Assembly (NCBI RefSeq): GCF_008364625.2
Contig: NZ_CP126604.1
Location: forward strand, 744,001-808,000
Direction of reading: 5' to 3'
Length of the DNA: 64,000 nucleotides
Source: Enterobacter dykesii
GTDB taxonomy: Bacteria > Pseudomonadota > Gammaproteobacteria > Enterobacterales > Enterobacteriaceae
Part shown: positions 10,020 through 19,996 of the stretch, in pieces
Layout of the letters: the number at the start of each line of letters is the position of its first letter
Numbering within the stretch: the stretch's first letter is position 1
Position numbers and translations under genes: made by a program
The notes under the pieces: generated by a model
What the model saw: the letters and a program-made list of their open reading frames with translations, nothing else
What the model was told of the DNA's origin: nothing
The model's database searches: none

Positions 10020-10556
10020 ATGAAACATACTGTTGAAGTGATGATCCCGGAAGCCGAGATCAAAGCGCGTATCGCCGAACTGGGTCGTCAAATCACCGAA
10101 CATTACAAGGACAGCGGCAGCGAAATGGTGCTGGTCGGTCTGTTGCGCGGCTCTTTCATGTTCATGGCAGACCTGTGCCGTGAAGTGCATGTGCCCCATG
10201 AGGTCGATTTTATGACCGCCTCCAGCTACGGCAGCGGCATGTCCACTACCCGTGATGTGAAAATCCTGAAAGATCTGGATGAAGATATTCGTGGCAAAGA
10301 TGTGTTGATCGTTGAGGACATCATCGACTCCGGCAACACGCTGTCAAAAGTGCGCGAGATCCTGAGCCTGCGCGAGCCAAAATCTCTGGCGATTTGTACG
10401 CTGCTGGATAAACCTGAGCGTCGTGAAGTGCAGGTGCCGGTAGAGTTCGTGGGTTTCTCGATTCCTGACGAATTCGTCGTCGGTTACGGCATTGACTACG
10501 CGCAGCGCTATCGTCATCTGCCATATGTTGGGAAAGTGGTACTGCTGGACGAGTAA
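10020..10556 (+). CDS. hpt: Hypoxanthine phosphoribosyltransferase
   Basis: Purine salvage: converts hypoxanthine (and guanine weakly) plus PRPP to IMP or GMP. The 178-aa product equals E. coli Hpt. The PRPP loop [14 protein letters not shown] is intact, and [13 protein letters not shown] is the pyrophosphate loop. No clear Shine-Dalgarno site precedes either possible start (10008 or 10020); 10020 gives the usual [13 protein letters not shown]. It is divergent from gcd and convergent with can. Confidence 0.96.
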   Translation: MKHTVEVMIPEAEIKARIAELGRQITEHYKDSGSEMVLVGLLRGSFMFMADLCREVHVPHEVDFMTASSYGSGMSTTRDVKILKDLDEDIRGKDVLIVEDIIDSGNTLSKVREILSLREPKSLAICTLLDKPERREVQVPVEFVGFSIPDEFVVGYGIDYAQRYRHLPYVGKVVLLDE

Positions 10557-10565
10557 TGGCGGGCT

Positions 10566-10606
10566 AATGCCTCATCCCGGCCCTCTCCCACAGGGAGAGG
10601 GAGAAC
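10566..10606 (-). repeat. REP-like intergenic repeat, copy 2 (short)
   Basis: Between the convergent ends of hpt and can. Contains CCCTCTCCCACAGGGAGAGGG with the flank CTCATCCCGG, the inverse of copies 1 and 4. This copy lacks the GTGTTTGC end and the partner hairpin, so it is the most degenerate. The palindrome could act as the shared terminator of hpt and can. Confidence 0.7.
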
Positions 10607-10616
10607 ATCCCCGGCT

Positions 10617-11279
10617 TTATTTATGGTTTACATGCTTAAGCTGAAGGTTGGCAATCCCCGAACGGTATCGCTGCTCCAGCGTTTCGCGGTTGGTGGCGGT
10701 CACTTCCAGATTGCGCAGCAGGCCATCGTGAATACCATACGCCCAGCCGTGGATAGAGACCTTCTGCCCGCGTTTCCACGCTGATTGCATGATCGTTGAG
10801 TGGCCCAGGTTATACACCTGCTCCATCACGTTGAGTTCGCAAAGGGTATCCATACGACGCTCCTGCGGCATTTCGCCCAGCAGTGAGCTATGTTTGAACC
10901 AGATATCGCGGATGTGCAGTAGCCAGTTATCAATGAGCCCCAGTTCCGTGTTTTCCACCGCCGCCTGCACGCCGCCGCAGCCATAATGGCCGCAAATGAT
11001 GATGTGCTCGACTTGCAGAACGTCCACGGCATACTGAACAACAGAAAGACAGTTGAGATCGGTGTGAATCACGAGATTGGCGACATTACGGTGAACAAAC
11101 AGTTCGCCGGGTTCAAGGCCGGTCAGGCGCTCCGCCGGTACGCGGCTGTCGGAACATCCAATCCAGAGAAAGCGTGGGTTCTGAGCCTGCGCGAGTTTTC
11201 CAAAAAATCCGGGGTCTTCCTCCACCAGCATTTTTGACCATAGTGCATTGTTGCTGATGAGTGTATCTATGTTGTTCAT
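10617..11279 (-). CDS. can: Carbonic anhydrase, beta class
   Basis: Interconverts CO2 and bicarbonate, supplying bicarbonate to carboxylases. The 220-aa product equals E. coli Can. Zinc ligands and the catalytic dyad are visible: Cys42, Asp44 and Arg46 in GCSDSR, and His98 and Cys101 in GHYGCGG. Start 11279 ([10 protein letters not shown]) matches the E. coli N-terminus; the frame open to 11351 crosses the divergent promoter region. Divergent from yadG. Confidence 0.97.
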   Translation of the reverse strand: MNNIDTLISNNALWSKMLVEEDPGFFGKLAQAQNPRFLWIGCSDSRVPAERLTGLEPGELFVHRNVANLVIHTDLNCLSVVQYAVDVLQVEHIIICGHYGCGGVQAAVENTELGLIDNWLLHIRDIWFKHSSLLGEMPQERRMDTLCELNVMEQVYNLGHSTIMQSAWKRGQKVSIHGWAYGIHDGLLRNLEVTATNRETLEQRYRSGIANLQLKHVNHK

Positions 11280-11386
11280 GGAGGTTAGCGACCTGTAACC
11301 GAGTAATTGCGTTGCGCTACTATAGGGTAACCCGACTTTTAATGAAACCACACAACGTGTGTCAGAACTGAAGGTAAGTGAATTTC

Positions 11387-12313
11387 ATGGCAATTGCACT
11401 GGAGCTTGAACAGCTTAAAAAAACCTATCCGGGCGGCGTTCAGGCGCTGCGCGGAATAGATCTTAAAGTAGAGGCCGGTGATTTTTACGCGCTTCTGGGG
11501 CCGAACGGGGCGGGGAAATCGACCACCATTGGGATTATCAGCTCGCTGGTCAATAAAACGTCCGGCCGGGTGAGCGTCTTTGGGTACGACCTGCAAAAAG
11601 ATGTGGTGAACGCCAAGCGCCAGCTGGGGCTGGTACCGCAGGAGTTCAACTTCAACCCGTTCGAGACGGTGCAGCAAATTGTTGTTAACCAGGCGGGCTA
11701 TTACGGCGTTGAGCGTAAAGAGGCCCTGGAGCGTAGCGAAAAATACCTTAAGCAGCTCGATCTGTGGGAAAAGCGTAACGAACGCGCGCGCATGTTGTCC
11801 GGCGGGATGAAGCGCCGCCTGATGATTGCCCGCGCGCTGATGCACGAGCCAAAACTGCTGATCCTCGATGAGCCGACAGCGGGTGTCGATATCGAACTTC
11901 GTCGCTCCATGTGGGGCTTCCTGAAAGATCTCAACGACAAAGGCACCACCATTATTCTGACTACCCACTACCTTGAAGAGGCTGAAATGCTGTGCCGCAA
12001 CATCGGCATCATTCAGAACGGCGAGCTGGTGGAAAACACCTCGATGAAGAATCTGCTCTCCAAGCTGAAATCCGAAACCTTCATTCTCGATCTGGCGGCG
12101 AAAAGCGCGCTGCCAAAACTTGAAGGTTACAACTATCGTCTGGTGGATACCTCGACGCTGGAAGTGGAAGTGCTGCGCGAGCAGGGGATTAACAGCGTGT
12201 TCTCGCAGCTGAGCGCGCAGGGGATTCAGGTTTTAAGTATGCGTAACAAAGCGAACCGACTGGAAGAGCTGTTTGTCTCTCTGGTACATGACAAACAAGG
12301 AGACAAGGCATGA
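11387..12313 (+). CDS. yadG: ABC transporter ATP-binding protein YadG
   Basis: ATPase of the YadGH ABC-2 type exporter, substrate unknown. The product is 308 aa, as in E. coli. Walker A is LGPNGAGKSTT (near residue 37), the signature LSGGMKRR and Walker B LLILDEPTAGVD, followed by the switch His in LTTHYLEE. The ATG at 11387 follows AAGGTAAG; the frame also has a GTG at 11378. It overlaps yadH by 4 nt (ATGA), so the two are co-translated. Confidence 0.95.
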   Translation: MAIALELEQLKKTYPGGVQALRGIDLKVEAGDFYALLGPNGAGKSTTIGIISSLVNKTSGRVSVFGYDLQKDVVNAKRQLGLVPQEFNFNPFETVQQIVVNQAGYYGVERKEALERSEKYLKQLDLWEKRNERARMLSGGMKRRLMIARALMHEPKLLILDEPTAGVDIELRRSMWGFLKDLNDKGTTIILTTHYLEEAEMLCRNIGIIQNGELVENTSMKNLLSKLKSETFILDLAAKSALPKLEGYNYRLVDTSTLEVEVLREQGINSVFSQLSAQGIQVLSMRNKANRLEELFVSLVHDKQGDKA

Positions 12314-13080
12314 CGCATCTTTACTGGGTCGCGCTGAAAAGTATCTGGGCGAAAGAGATCAACCGCTTTATGCGTATCTGGGTGCAAACCCTGGTGCCGC
12401 CGGTCATCACGATGACGCTCTATTTCATCATCTTCGGTAACCTGATTGGCTCCCGGATTGGTGAAATGCACGGCTTTACCTATATGCAGTTTATCGTGCC
12501 GGGCCTGATCATGATGGCGGTGATCACTAACGCCTACGCCAACGTAGCGTCGTCGTTCTTCAGCGCCAAGTTCCAGCGCAATATTGAAGAGCTTCTGGTC
12601 GCGCCTGTGCCGACGCACGTCATCATCGCGGGCTACGTCGGCGGCGGCGTGGCACGCGGGCTGTGCGTGGGGATCCTGGTCACGGCGATTTCGCTGTTCT
12701 TCGTGCCGTTCCAGGTTCACTCGTGGCTGTTTGTCGCGCTGACGCTGCTCCTGACGGCGATCCTGTTCTCGCTGGCCGGTCTGCTGAACGCCGTGTTCGC
12801 CAAAACGTTTGACGATATCAGCCTGATCCCGACCTTCGTGCTGACGCCGCTGACCTATCTCGGCGGGGTGTTCTACTCCCTGACGCTGCTGCCACCGTTC
12901 TGGCAGGCGCTGTCGCACCTGAACCCGATTGTCTACATGATCAGCGGCTTCCGCTTTGGTTTCCTCGGCATCACCGATGTGCCGCTGTTTACCACGGTGG
13001 CGGTGCTGGTGGTGTTTATCATCGCCTTCTACCTGCTCTGCTGGTCGCTGATCCAGCGTGGACGCGGGCTGCGCAGCTAA
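12310..13080 (+). CDS. yadH: ABC-2 type transporter permease YadH
   Basis: Inner-membrane partner of YadG: 256 aa with about six hydrophobic segments and the ABC-2 family stretch LTPLTYLGGVFYSLTLLP near the C-terminus. The start codon overlaps the yadG stop. Family members export drugs, polysaccharides or lipids; the sequence does not show which applies here. Confidence 0.95.
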   Translation: MTHLYWVALKSIWAKEINRFMRIWVQTLVPPVITMTLYFIIFGNLIGSRIGEMHGFTYMQFIVPGLIMMAVITNAYANVASSFFSAKFQRNIEELLVAPVPTHVIIAGYVGGGVARGLCVGILVTAISLFFVPFQVHSWLFVALTLLLTAILFSLAGLLNAVFAKTFDDISLIPTFVLTPLTYLGGVFYSLTLLPPFWQALSHLNPIVYMISGFRFGFLGITDVPLFTTVAVLVVFIIAFYLLCWSLIQRGRGLRS

Positions 13081-13086
13081 TCTTTT

Positions 13087-13112
13087 GCCCGGCGACGTTA
13101 TGTTTGCCGGGC
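13087..13112 (+). terminator. Hairpin after yadH
   Basis: GCCCGGC-N12-GCCGGGC, a perfect 7-bp stem starting 6 nt after the yadH stop and followed by ACTTTCTTT. Probably ends the yadGH transcript, with a modest T-tract. Confidence 0.5.
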
Positions 13113-13184
13113 ACTTTCTTTGACAGTTATCACCGTAAGCAAACCTTCACTCCGCTAAACTACTTGCCTGCTAAGGAGGGAGTT

Positions 13185-13625
13185 ATGCTGGGATGGGTTA
13201 TCACCTGCCACGATGAACAGGCGCAGGACATGCTGGATAAGCTTGAAGCCAGATTTGGCCCGCTGGTGCAATGCCGGGCGGTAAACTACTGGCGCGGGTT
13301 GAGCACCAACATGCTGAGCCGCATGATGTGCGATGCCCTGCATGAAACGGACACCGGTGATGGCGTGATTTTTCTTACCGATAAATCGGGCGCAGCGCCT
13401 TACCGCGCAGCCGCGTTGCTGAGCCATAAGCACGCGTGCTGTGAAGTGATCTCGGGTATTAACCTCTCCCTGCTGGCGTTAATGTATCCGCAGCGTGAAG
13501 CCTTAAGCAGCGCTGAGTTTCGCCAGGCCATCGTGGCGCAGGGCGTTCCGGGCGTCAGCAGTTTGTGGCATCAGCAGCAAAAAAATCCTCCTTTCGTCCT
13601 GCTCCACGATTTGTATAAGAATTAA
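13185..13625 (+). CDS. yadI: YadI, PTS EIIA-like protein of the mannose family
   Basis: A 146-aa product, the same as E. coli YadI, resembling EIIA domains of the mannose/fructose PTS. The fold's early phospho-acceptor fits His9 in WVITCHDEQ, and GVIFLTDKSGAAPYR is the second conserved stretch. No EIIB, EIIC or EIID gene is next to it, so it is an orphan, perhaps regulatory. AAGGAGGG just before the ATG at 13185 is a strong ribosome binding site; the upstream extension to 13104 is rejected. Confidence 0.92.
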   Translation: MLGWVITCHDEQAQDMLDKLEARFGPLVQCRAVNYWRGLSTNMLSRMMCDALHETDTGDGVIFLTDKSGAAPYRAAALLSHKHACCEVISGINLSLLALMYPQREALSSAEFRQAIVAQGVPGVSSLWHQQQKNPPFVLLHDLYKN

Positions 13626-13687
13626 ACGTGGGTATTGATGTCTCATTTGTTACAATAGCGGCAGTTTTCCGCACCGATTAAGACACC

Positions 13688-14935
13688 ATGCTACCGCGCA
13701 CTCTTTTCTTGCTATTGATGCTCATTTCCGGCGTCAGCTCAGCCAGTTTACTCAGCCAGCAAACGCTGCCTGCCCAGTACATGCAAACCACCGAAGACGC
13801 GGCGATCTGGGCGCAGGTGGGGAACAGCGTGATCAACGTCGGTAACGTGCGCGCCGGGCAGATCCTGGCCGTTGTGCCCGCGGCGGCGGACTACTACGAA
13901 TTTCGCTTCGGTTTTGGCACGGGGTTTATCGACAAGGGGCACCTCGAGCCGGTTCAGGGGAAACAGCGCGTCGAGGACAGCCTCGGGGATCTCAATAAGC
14001 CCCTGAGCAATCAGAACCTCATTACCTGGAAAGACACGCCGGTGTATAACGCGCCGTCGAGCGGCAGCGCGCCTTTCGGCACATTAAGCGCCAATCTGCG
14101 CTATCCGATACTGAATAAACTGAAAGACCGTCTGAATCAGACCTGGTTCCAGATCCGCATCGGCAATCGTCTGGCGTGGATCAGCAGCCTGGACGCGCAG
14201 GAAGATAACGGACTTCCAATTCTGACCTACCATCATATTTTGCGTGATGAAGAAAACACGCGCTTTCGACATACGTCCACAACGACCAGCGTACGTGCGT
14301 TCAACAACCAGATGGCATGGCTACGCGATCAGGGCTATACCACCCTGACGATGTACCAGCTTGAAGGGTACGTGCGTAACAAAATGAACCTGCCTGCAAA
14401 ATCGGTGGTGATTACCTTTGACGACGGCCTGAAATCGGTCAGCCGCTATGCCTATCCTGTGCTGAAAGAGTACGGCTTCAAGGCTACCGCGTTTATTATC
14501 TCTTCCCGCATAAAAGGCCATCCGCAGAAGTGGGATCCTAAATCGCTGCAGTTTATGAGCGTGCAGGAGATTAAGGGAATTCAGGATGTGTTCGATATTC
14601 AGTCTCACACCCACTTCCTGCACCGCGTGGATGGGTATAAGCACCCGATTTTACTGAGCCGCAGCTATCACGTGATTTTGTTTGATTTTGAACGCTCGCG
14701 TCGCGCGCTGGCGCAGTTTAATCCACGCGTGCTCTATCTTTCCTATCCGTTTGGCGGCTACGACAATAAAGCGATAAAGGCGGCGAATGATGCCGGTTTC
14801 CATCTGGCGGTGACGACGGTGAAAGGGAAGGTGAAGCCGGGGGATAATCCGTTCTTACTGAAACGCCTGTACATCTTAAGAACGGATTCGCTGGAGACAA
14901 TTTCGCGGCTGATCAGCAATCAGCCGCAGGGATAG
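13688..14935 (+). CDS. yadE: YadE, secreted polysaccharide deacetylase family protein
   Basis: A 415-aa protein with a signal peptide ([20 protein letters not shown]). Residues about 30-175 look like an SH3-like, wall-associated region; the NodB-type deacetylase domain follows, with [11 protein letters not shown] (motif 1, catalytic and metal Asp) and SHTHFLH (motif 2, metal His pair). [10 protein letters not shown] is motif 3. This resembles the N-terminal half of PgaB, but no pga genes are adjacent. The likely reaction is N- or O-deacetylation of an envelope glycan; the substrate is unknown. Convergent with panD, 3 nt apart. Confidence 0.9.
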   Translation: MLPRTLFLLLMLISGVSSASLLSQQTLPAQYMQTTEDAAIWAQVGNSVINVGNVRAGQILAVVPAAADYYEFRFGFGTGFIDKGHLEPVQGKQRVEDSLGDLNKPLSNQNLITWKDTPVYNAPSSGSAPFGTLSANLRYPILNKLKDRLNQTWFQIRIGNRLAWISSLDAQEDNGLPILTYHHILRDEENTRFRHTSTTTSVRAFNNQMAWLRDQGYTTLTMYQLEGYVRNKMNLPAKSVVITFDDGLKSVSRYAYPVLKEYGFKATAFIISSRIKGHPQKWDPKSLQFMSVQEIKGIQDVFDIQSHTHFLHRVDGYKHPILLSRSYHVILFDFERSRRALAQFNPRVLYLSYPFGGYDNKAIKAANDAGFHLAVTTVKGKVKPGDNPFLLKRLYILRTDSLETISRLISNQPQG

Positions 14936-14938
14936 TGC

Positions 14939-15319
14939 TTAAGCAACCTGAACCGGAATCGCCTTCGCGGTACGTTTCATGTCGTTGTCGCCTTCAAAGT
15001 AGGCAACTTTCGGCTGCCAGCGGCGTGCTTCTTCATCAGACATCATCACGAAGCTGGCGATAATCACAATATCGCCCACGTCCGCGCAGTGCGCTGCCGC
15101 GCCGTTAACGGAGATGATTTTAGACCCGCGCTCGGCGGCGATGGCGTAGGTTGAGAAACGTTTGCCGTTGTTAACGTTCCAGATATCAATCGCTTCGTTT
15201 TCAAGGATGCCCGCAGCATCAAGGAAATCCTGGTCGATGGCGCAGGAGCCTTCATAGTGCAGGTCGGCCTGGGTGACTTTCACACGGTGAAGCTTACCTT
15301 GCAGCATTTTGCGAATCAT
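14939..15319 (-). CDS. panD: Aspartate 1-decarboxylase proenzyme
   Basis: Makes beta-alanine for pantothenate. The 126-aa product cleaves itself at Gly24-Ser25 (HYEGSCAID) to form the pyruvoyl group; PanZ, needed for maturation in E. coli, is not in the window. Last gene of the panBCD set on the minus strand. In E. coli K-12 yadD lies between panC and panD; here only 33 nt separate them. Confidence 0.97.
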   Translation of the reverse strand: MIRKMLQGKLHRVKVTQADLHYEGSCAIDQDFLDAAGILENEAIDIWNVNNGKRFSTYAIAAERGSKIISVNGAAAHCADVGDIVIIASFVMMSDEEARRWQPKVAYFEGDNDMKRTAKAIPVQVA

Positions 15320-15352
15320 TACGTTTACCTTTCATCTTCCGGGTAGAGAAAC

Positions 15353-16204
15353 CTACGCCAGTTCAACCACTTTGTTGTCGATTAGGCGGGCCTGACCAAG
15401 CCATGCCGCCACCAGAATGACCGCACGTTTGCTGGTCTGTGTAAGCTCCAGAAGCGTGTCGACATCGCGAATTTGAATATCATCAGCGCGGAAGCCTTTA
15501 TCGTTCAGCGCCTGTTCAGCCAGAGCAATAATCTCTTCGGCAGTTAACTCTTTCGCCAGCAGCTGTTCTGCCATGGTGTTCATGACCTTGCTTAAGCCCG
15601 GCGCGATTTTACGCTGGTCCGCGGTCAGGTAGCCATTTCGCGAGCTGAGCGCCAGACCGTCTTTGGCGCGTACAATCGGTACGCCGACAATCTCGATATC
15701 GTAGCCCATATCCGCAACCATCTTGCGGATCAGCGCCAGCTGCTGGAAATCTTTCTCACCGAAGCAGGCTACGTCCGGCTGCACCAGGTTGAACAGCTTG
15801 CTGACGATGGTCGATACGCCGCGGAAATGACCCGGGCGGCTTGCGCCTTCCAGCATGGTAGAAATGCCCGGTACGTCAACGTAAGTGGCCTCATCGGTAC
15901 CCTGAGGATAGACATCCGCCGGTGCCGGAGAGAAGACAATATCCGCATGGCGTTTTTTGAGCTTCTCGCAATCTTCCTGCAGGGTGCGCGGATAGCGTGC
16001 CAGATCGTCGGCGCGGTCAAACTGCATTGGGTTAACGAAGATACTGACCACCACGATATCTGCACGGGCTCTTGCTTCGTCAACCAGCTTCATATGGCCG
16101 TCATGCAGGTTGCCCATGGTCGGGACCAGTGCGATACGTTTACCTTCCTGACGCGCGCGACGGATATGCTGGCGCAGCAGCGGCAGGGTTTCAATGATTA
16201 GCAC
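15353..16204 (-). CDS. panC: Pantothenate synthetase
   Basis: Condenses pantoate and beta-alanine with ATP to give pantothenate. 283 aa, as in E. coli. The nucleotide-binding motif [12 protein letters not shown] (HIGH-like) sits near residue 30 and the KMSKS-like region is [16 protein letters not shown] is also typical. Starts 11 nt after the panB stop, so it is co-transcribed. Confidence 0.97.
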   Translation of the reverse strand: MLIIETLPLLRQHIRRARQEGKRIALVPTMGNLHDGHMKLVDEARARADIVVVSIFVNPMQFDRADDLARYPRTLQEDCEKLKKRHADIVFSPAPADVYPQGTDEATYVDVPGISTMLEGASRPGHFRGVSTIVSKLFNLVQPDVACFGEKDFQQLALIRKMVADMGYDIEIVGVPIVRAKDGLALSSRNGYLTADQRKIAPGLSKVMNTMAEQLLAKELTAEEIIALAEQALNDKGFRADDIQIRDVDTLLELTQTSKRAVILVAAWLGQARLIDNKVVELA

Positions 16205-16215
16205 AACGAGACTCC

Positions 16216-17007
16216 TTAATGGAAACTGTGTTCTTCACCCGGGTAAACACCGGATTCAACGTCGGCAATATACTGCCTGACCGCAGCGCGCATGTCGCCC
16301 GCTTCGGTGAGGAAATTTTTGGCAAACTTAGGAATATGCCGGCCGGTGATGCCAAAGGCGTCGTGCATCACCAGGATCTGACCGTCGGTCACGTTGCCTG
16401 CGCCAATACCAATCACCGGAATCGACAGGGCTTCAGTAATACGCTTCGCCAGCTCAACCGGCACGCACTCCAGCACCAGCAGCTGAGCGCCTGCGGCTTC
16501 CAGCGCCAGGGCATCATCAAACAGCGTCTGGGCGGCGTCACCGCGGCCCTGCACTTTATAGCCACCAAAGATGTTGACGGACTGCGGTGTCAGGCCCAAA
16601 TGGCCGCACACCGGCACGGCGCGCTCGGTGAGCATCTTCACCGTATCCACCAGCCAGGCACCGCCTTCAATTTTGACCATGTTAGCGCCAGCACGCATGA
16701 CCGCTGCCGCGTTTTCGAATGCCTGCTCCGGCGTGGCGTAGGCCATAAACGGAAGATCGGAAAGCAGCAGGCAGGCTGGAGCCCCGCGGCGCACCGCACG
16801 CGTGTGGTAAGCGATATCCTCAACCGTGACCGGCAGGGTGGAATCATGTCCTTGTACCGTCATCCCTAACGAATCTCCGACCAGCATGACGTTGATACCC
16901 TCTTCGGCAAAGAGTTTGGCGAAGCTGTAGTCATACGCGGTGATGGTGGCGAAGCGTTTTTTTTCCTGTTTGCATTTCTGCAGTAAGGAGATGGTGGTTG
17001 GTTTCAT
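16216..17007 (-). CDS. panB: 3-methyl-2-oxobutanoate hydroxymethyltransferase (ketopantoate synthase)
   Basis: First committed step of pantothenate synthesis: adds a hydroxymethyl group from methylene-THF to alpha-ketoisovalerate. The 263-aa product has the Mg-binding [19 protein letters not shown] and the substrate stretch [12 protein letters not shown]. Leads the panBC-panD operon. The 123-bp region upstream, before folK, replaces the fimbrial cluster found here in E. coli K-12. Confidence 0.97.
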   Translation of the reverse strand: MKPTTISLLQKCKQEKKRFATITAYDYSFAKLFAEEGINVMLVGDSLGMTVQGHDSTLPVTVEDIAYHTRAVRRGAPACLLLSDLPFMAYATPEQAFENAAAVMRAGANMVKIEGGAWLVDTVKMLTERAVPVCGHLGLTPQSVNIFGGYKVQGRGDAAQTLFDDALALEAAGAQLLVLECVPVELAKRITEALSIPVIGIGAGNVTDGQILVMHDAFGITGRHIPKFAKNFLTEAGDMRAAVRQYIADVESGVYPGEEHSFH

Positions 17008-17084
17008 ACTGTTTCCTGATAGCCCAAAAGCGAATCTTTGCGCATTCTAACAGTAACATTCGGGGGAACAATGATTTTAGGTAA

Positions 17085-17117
17085 CCGATTAGCCACAATT
17101 ATTTTGAGGCTAATCGG
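17085..17117. other. Perfect 10-bp dyad in the panB-folK gap
   Basis: CCGATTAGCC and GGCTAATCGG flank a 13-nt AT-rich loop. The dyad lies between the folK stop and the panB start, both genes on the minus strand. It lacks a T-tract on either side, so it is not a clear terminator; it may be an operator or an mRNA structure at the folK 3' end or upstream of panB. Confidence 0.55.
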
Positions 17118-17130
17118 CAGGGGAACCGGA

Positions 17131-17610
17131 TCACCAGCGGGCGGGTCTTTCCGCGTTGAGGTTGTCCAGAATGGACTTAAGTGGGGTGCCATCCGGGAAG
17201 ATGAGATCGGGGGCGACTTCAAACAGCGGCCAGAGCATAAACCCGCGATTTTTCATGTCGTAATGCGGAACGGTGAGACGTTCAGTGTGAATGGTCTCGT
17301 GACCAAACAGCATAATGTCGAGGTCCAGCGTGCGCGGTCCCCAGCGCTCGGCTTTGCGCACGCGGCCCTGCTGCAGTTCGATGCGCTGGGTGTTATCCAG
17401 CAGCGTTTCGGCATCAAGGGCAGTTTCCAGCACCGCGGCGGCATTGAGATAATCAGGCTGATCCTGCGGGCCCAGCGGCGGCGTGCGGTAGAAAGAGGAG
17501 ACCGCCACGATCTTGCTTTGTGGGATCTCCCCAAGCGCCTGTAGGGCAGCGTTCACCTGCTCCAGCGGAGAGGCTAAATTGCTGCCGATGGCGATATACG
17601 CGAGGGTCAT
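17131..17610 (-). CDS. folK: 6-hydroxymethyl-7,8-dihydropterin pyrophosphokinase (HPPK)
   Basis: Folate synthesis: transfers pyrophosphate from ATP to hydroxymethyl-dihydropterin. 159 aa, as in E. coli. Signature residues are in [27 protein letters not shown] (Mg-binding DLDIM) and [13 protein letters not shown]. Its ATG overlaps the pcnB stop (ATGA), so folK is translated with pcnB. Confidence 0.97.
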   Translation of the reverse strand: MTLAYIAIGSNLASPLEQVNAALQALGEIPQSKIVAVSSFYRTPPLGPQDQPDYLNAAAVLETALDAETLLDNTQRIELQQGRVRKAERWGPRTLDLDIMLFGHETIHTERLTVPHYDMKNRGFMLWPLFEVAPDLIFPDGTPLKSILDNLNAERPARW

Positions 17611-19004
17611 GCTGTCCCTTCACGACGCGGCGCGCGCTTGCGCGGGCGACGATGGCGGCGACGCGGTTCCGGCTCTTCATCCAGACCGGTGAGCATGTCT
17701 TTTTGCTCCGGCGGGGCGGAAACCTGGAATTCGGCCCACCACTGCGCCAGGCGCTGCAGCTCCTGGTTGCGTTCAATTTCAGCACGCAGCGACAGCAGAT
17801 CGAAGGCGGCGCGGAATTTTGGATGCTCCATCAGCTTCCAGGCGCGTTTGCCCTGACGACGGGACATGCGCAGCTGAAGCTGCCAGATATCGCGCACCAG
17901 CGTGGTAATGCGTTTTGGAATAGCGAGCGTACGGCACCCTTCGTCCAGCACGTCGTTTGCGGCCAGCGCGAAGGCGTCATAGTAGGCAAGCCCGCTCTCC
18001 TGGGTAATTCGCTGGGCCGTTTCCAGCAGCGGATACCAGAACATCGCCGCAAACAGGAACGCCGGATTGACGCGCATGTCGTTGCGAATACGGGTATCGG
18101 TATTTTTCAGCACCTGCGCAATCATCCGCTCCATTGGGCTGTCACCGCTTTCGGTGAAGTAGCGGGTAATGGTCGGGAACAGGGGCTGGAACAGATTGTA
18201 TTCGCGCAGCAGGTTGTAGGTTTCAAAGCCGTGGCCGGCCTGCAGCAGCTTCAGCGCCTCTTCGAACAGGCGGGCAGGCGGCACGTCGTTAATCAACGTC
18301 GCCAGGCGCGGAATCGGCTCAGCCGTTTCCGGGCTGATGCGCATATTGAGCTTGGCGGCGAAACGCACGGCGCGCAGCATACGCACGGGATCTTCGCGAT
18401 AGCGCGTTTCCGGGGTGCCGATCAGGCGAATCAGACCTTCTTTGAGGTCCTGCATGCCGCCGACGTAATCGCGCACGGTGAAATCCGCCACGCTGTAATA
18501 AAGGCTGTTAATGGTGAAGTCGCGACGCTGGGCATCTTCTTCGATGGAGCCGAAGATATTGTCACGCAGCAGCATGCCGTTCTGGCCGCGCTGTGACGTG
18601 GTGCGATCGGATGCGCCCGCTTCGTGGTGGCCGCGGAAGGTCGCCACTTCGATAATTTCCGGCCCAAACATCACGTGAGCCAGACGGAAACGGCGGCCAA
18701 CGAGACGGCAGTTGCGGAATAATTTGCGCACCTGTTCAGGCGTGGCGCTGGTCGTCACGTCGAAATCTTTTGGTTTTTTGCCCAGCAGTAAATCACGCAC
18801 TCCACCGCCCACGAGGTAGGCCTCGTAGCCCGCTTTATTCAGACGATAGAGCACCTTGAGGGCATTTTCACTGATATCTTTGCGGGAAATAGTGTGCTGC
18901 TCACGCGGAATAACCGACATGTGTGGCTGTGCAATAGCATCGTTCGCCATGCTCTCTTCGCGGCTTAGCACTTTACGGCAAAAATTAGCGACTCGGGTAA
19001 AAAT
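17607..19004 (-). CDS. pcnB: Poly(A) polymerase I, predicted AUU start
   Basis: Adds poly(A) tails to RNA 3' ends and speeds decay by the degradosome. Class II nucleotidyltransferase: [12 protein letters not shown], then Asp80 and Asp82 in KDFDV, and the RRDFTINSL motif. The C-terminus is Arg-rich and basic ([14 protein letters not shown]). Starting at the ATT at 19004 gives 465 aa, exactly the E. coli length and N-terminus ([15 protein letters not shown]. coli [14 protein letters not shown]), and GAGGTG lies about 6 nt upstream. No ATG, GTG or TTG is found at that point; the next in-frame choice, GTG at 18971, loses the conserved end and lacks a site. E. coli pcnB is known to start at AUU, which limits its expression. 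Confidence 0.95.
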   Translation of the reverse strand: MFTRVANFCRKVLSREESMANDAIAQPHMSVIPREQHTISRKDISENALKVLYRLNKAGYEAYLVGGGVRDLLLGKKPKDFDVTTSATPEQVRKLFRNCRLVGRRFRLAHVMFGPEIIEVATFRGHHEAGASDRTTSQRGQNGMLLRDNIFGSIEEDAQRRDFTINSLYYSVADFTVRDYVGGMQDLKEGLIRLIGTPETRYREDPVRMLRAVRFAAKLNMRISPETAEPIPRLATLINDVPPARLFEEALKLLQAGHGFETYNLLREYNLFQPLFPTITRYFTESGDSPMERMIAQVLKNTDTRIRNDMRVNPAFLFAAMFWYPLLETAQRITQESGLAYYDAFALAANDVLDEGCRTLAIPKRITTLVRDIWQLQLRMSRRQGKRAWKLMEHPKFRAAFDLLSLRAEIERNQELQRLAQWWAEFQVSAPPEQKDMLTGLDEEPEPRRRHRRPRKRAPRREGTA

Positions 19005-19046
19005 GGTACACCTCGTAGTGTGTTTTGTTATGAAAAAAGCGGCTAA

Positions 19047-19937
19047 TCATAGCTCAGCGCAACGCATTTGAGAATGCTGGATTTTTGGCACTGCCGCGAG
19101 CGTCCAGTTGGCAACGGCCATTTTCAGCAGTTCGTCAATACGCAGATCCTGCCATTCGTTGGTTACATTCTGGTTGAGAAACCGCAGCGCGTCGATCAAA
19201 ACAGGACGCGGATCGCCGTCTGGCAGGGCCGGGGCGTGGTTCTGCTTTGACAATTTAAAGCCCTGCGCATTAACCGCCAGCGGCAGATGAATGTAGTCCG
19301 GCGCCGTCCAGCCAAACTGGTGATACAACGATATTTGTCGCACGGTCGGTTCGACCAGATCCGCCCCGCGCACAATTTCCGTCACGCCCTGGAAACGATC
19401 GTCGACGACCACGGCCAGGTTGTAGGCGAAAAGGCCGTCACGACGGTGAATAATAAAATCCTCACGCGCCAGACGTTCATCGGCATGAATCTCACCGGAG
19501 AGGAGATCGTTAAAGCGCGTCACCGGGGAGCGCTGCTTGATGCGCACGGCGGCATTTTCCGGGGGAAGGTTGAGCGTGCAGCAATGGCCGTCATAGACCC
19601 CTCCCACGCTCTGGATACGCGCGCGGGTGCAGGTGCAGTTATAGGAAAGCCCCCGATCGCGAAGCCAGGCCAGACGTTCCCGATAGGCATCGTGACGTTT
19701 TGACTGCCAGAGAACCTCGTCATCCCAGTGAAGACCGTAATGTTCCAGCTGACGCAGAATAGTGTCTGCAGCACCGGGAACTTCACGCGGAGGGTCGATA
19801 TCTTCAATGCGGACAAGCCATTTGCCCTGACGGGCGCGAGCCTGCAGGTAGCTGCCGAGCGCGGCAATTAATGAGCCGAAGTGTAATTCACCGGAAGGAG
19901 ATGGCGCGAAGCGCCCAATATAGTGTGATTCAGACAT
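19047..19937 (-). CDS. gluQ: Glutamyl-queuosine tRNA(Asp) synthetase
   Basis: Attaches glutamate to queuosine at the wobble base of tRNA-Asp; it is a shortened GluRS lacking the anticodon-binding domain. The 296-aa product has the HIGH-like motif [12 protein letters not shown], the KMSKS-like FKLSKQNH and a zinc-site CTC...YDGHCC (residues about 100-120). It follows dksA after a terminator-like hairpin, so it is read mainly by read-through. pcnB follows 42 nt downstream. The C-terminus is shorter than the E. coli protein as I recall it. Confidence 0.95.
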   Translation of the reverse strand: MSESHYIGRFAPSPSGELHFGSLIAALGSYLQARARQGKWLVRIEDIDPPREVPGAADTILRQLEHYGLHWDDEVLWQSKRHDAYRERLAWLRDRGLSYNCTCTRARIQSVGGVYDGHCCTLNLPPENAAVRIKQRSPVTRFNDLLSGEIHADERLAREDFIIHRRDGLFAYNLAVVVDDRFQGVTEIVRGADLVEPTVRQISLYHQFGWTAPDYIHLPLAVNAQGFKLSKQNHAPALPDGDPRPVLIDALRFLNQNVTNEWQDLRIDELLKMAVANWTLAAVPKIQHSQMRCAEL

Positions 19938-19951
19938 ATCAACAGTAACAA

Positions 19952-19970
19952 GGCGGGAGAGACTCCCGCC
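19952..19970 (-). terminator. Attenuator-like terminator between dksA and gluQ
   Basis: GGCGGGAG-AGA-CTCCCGCC is a perfect 8-bp stem, read on the minus strand after dksA and followed by TTGTT, 14 nt before the gluQ start. A terminator at this site has been described for dksA-gluQ in Shigella. It may also hide the gluQ ribosome binding site. Confidence 0.7.
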
Positions 19971-19996
19971 TTTAGAGTGTGTAAACAGCGCTGGTA

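Noticed and set aside
13630-13687. yadE promoter around TACAAT at 13651
   Set aside because: No -35 element at a usable distance could be found.
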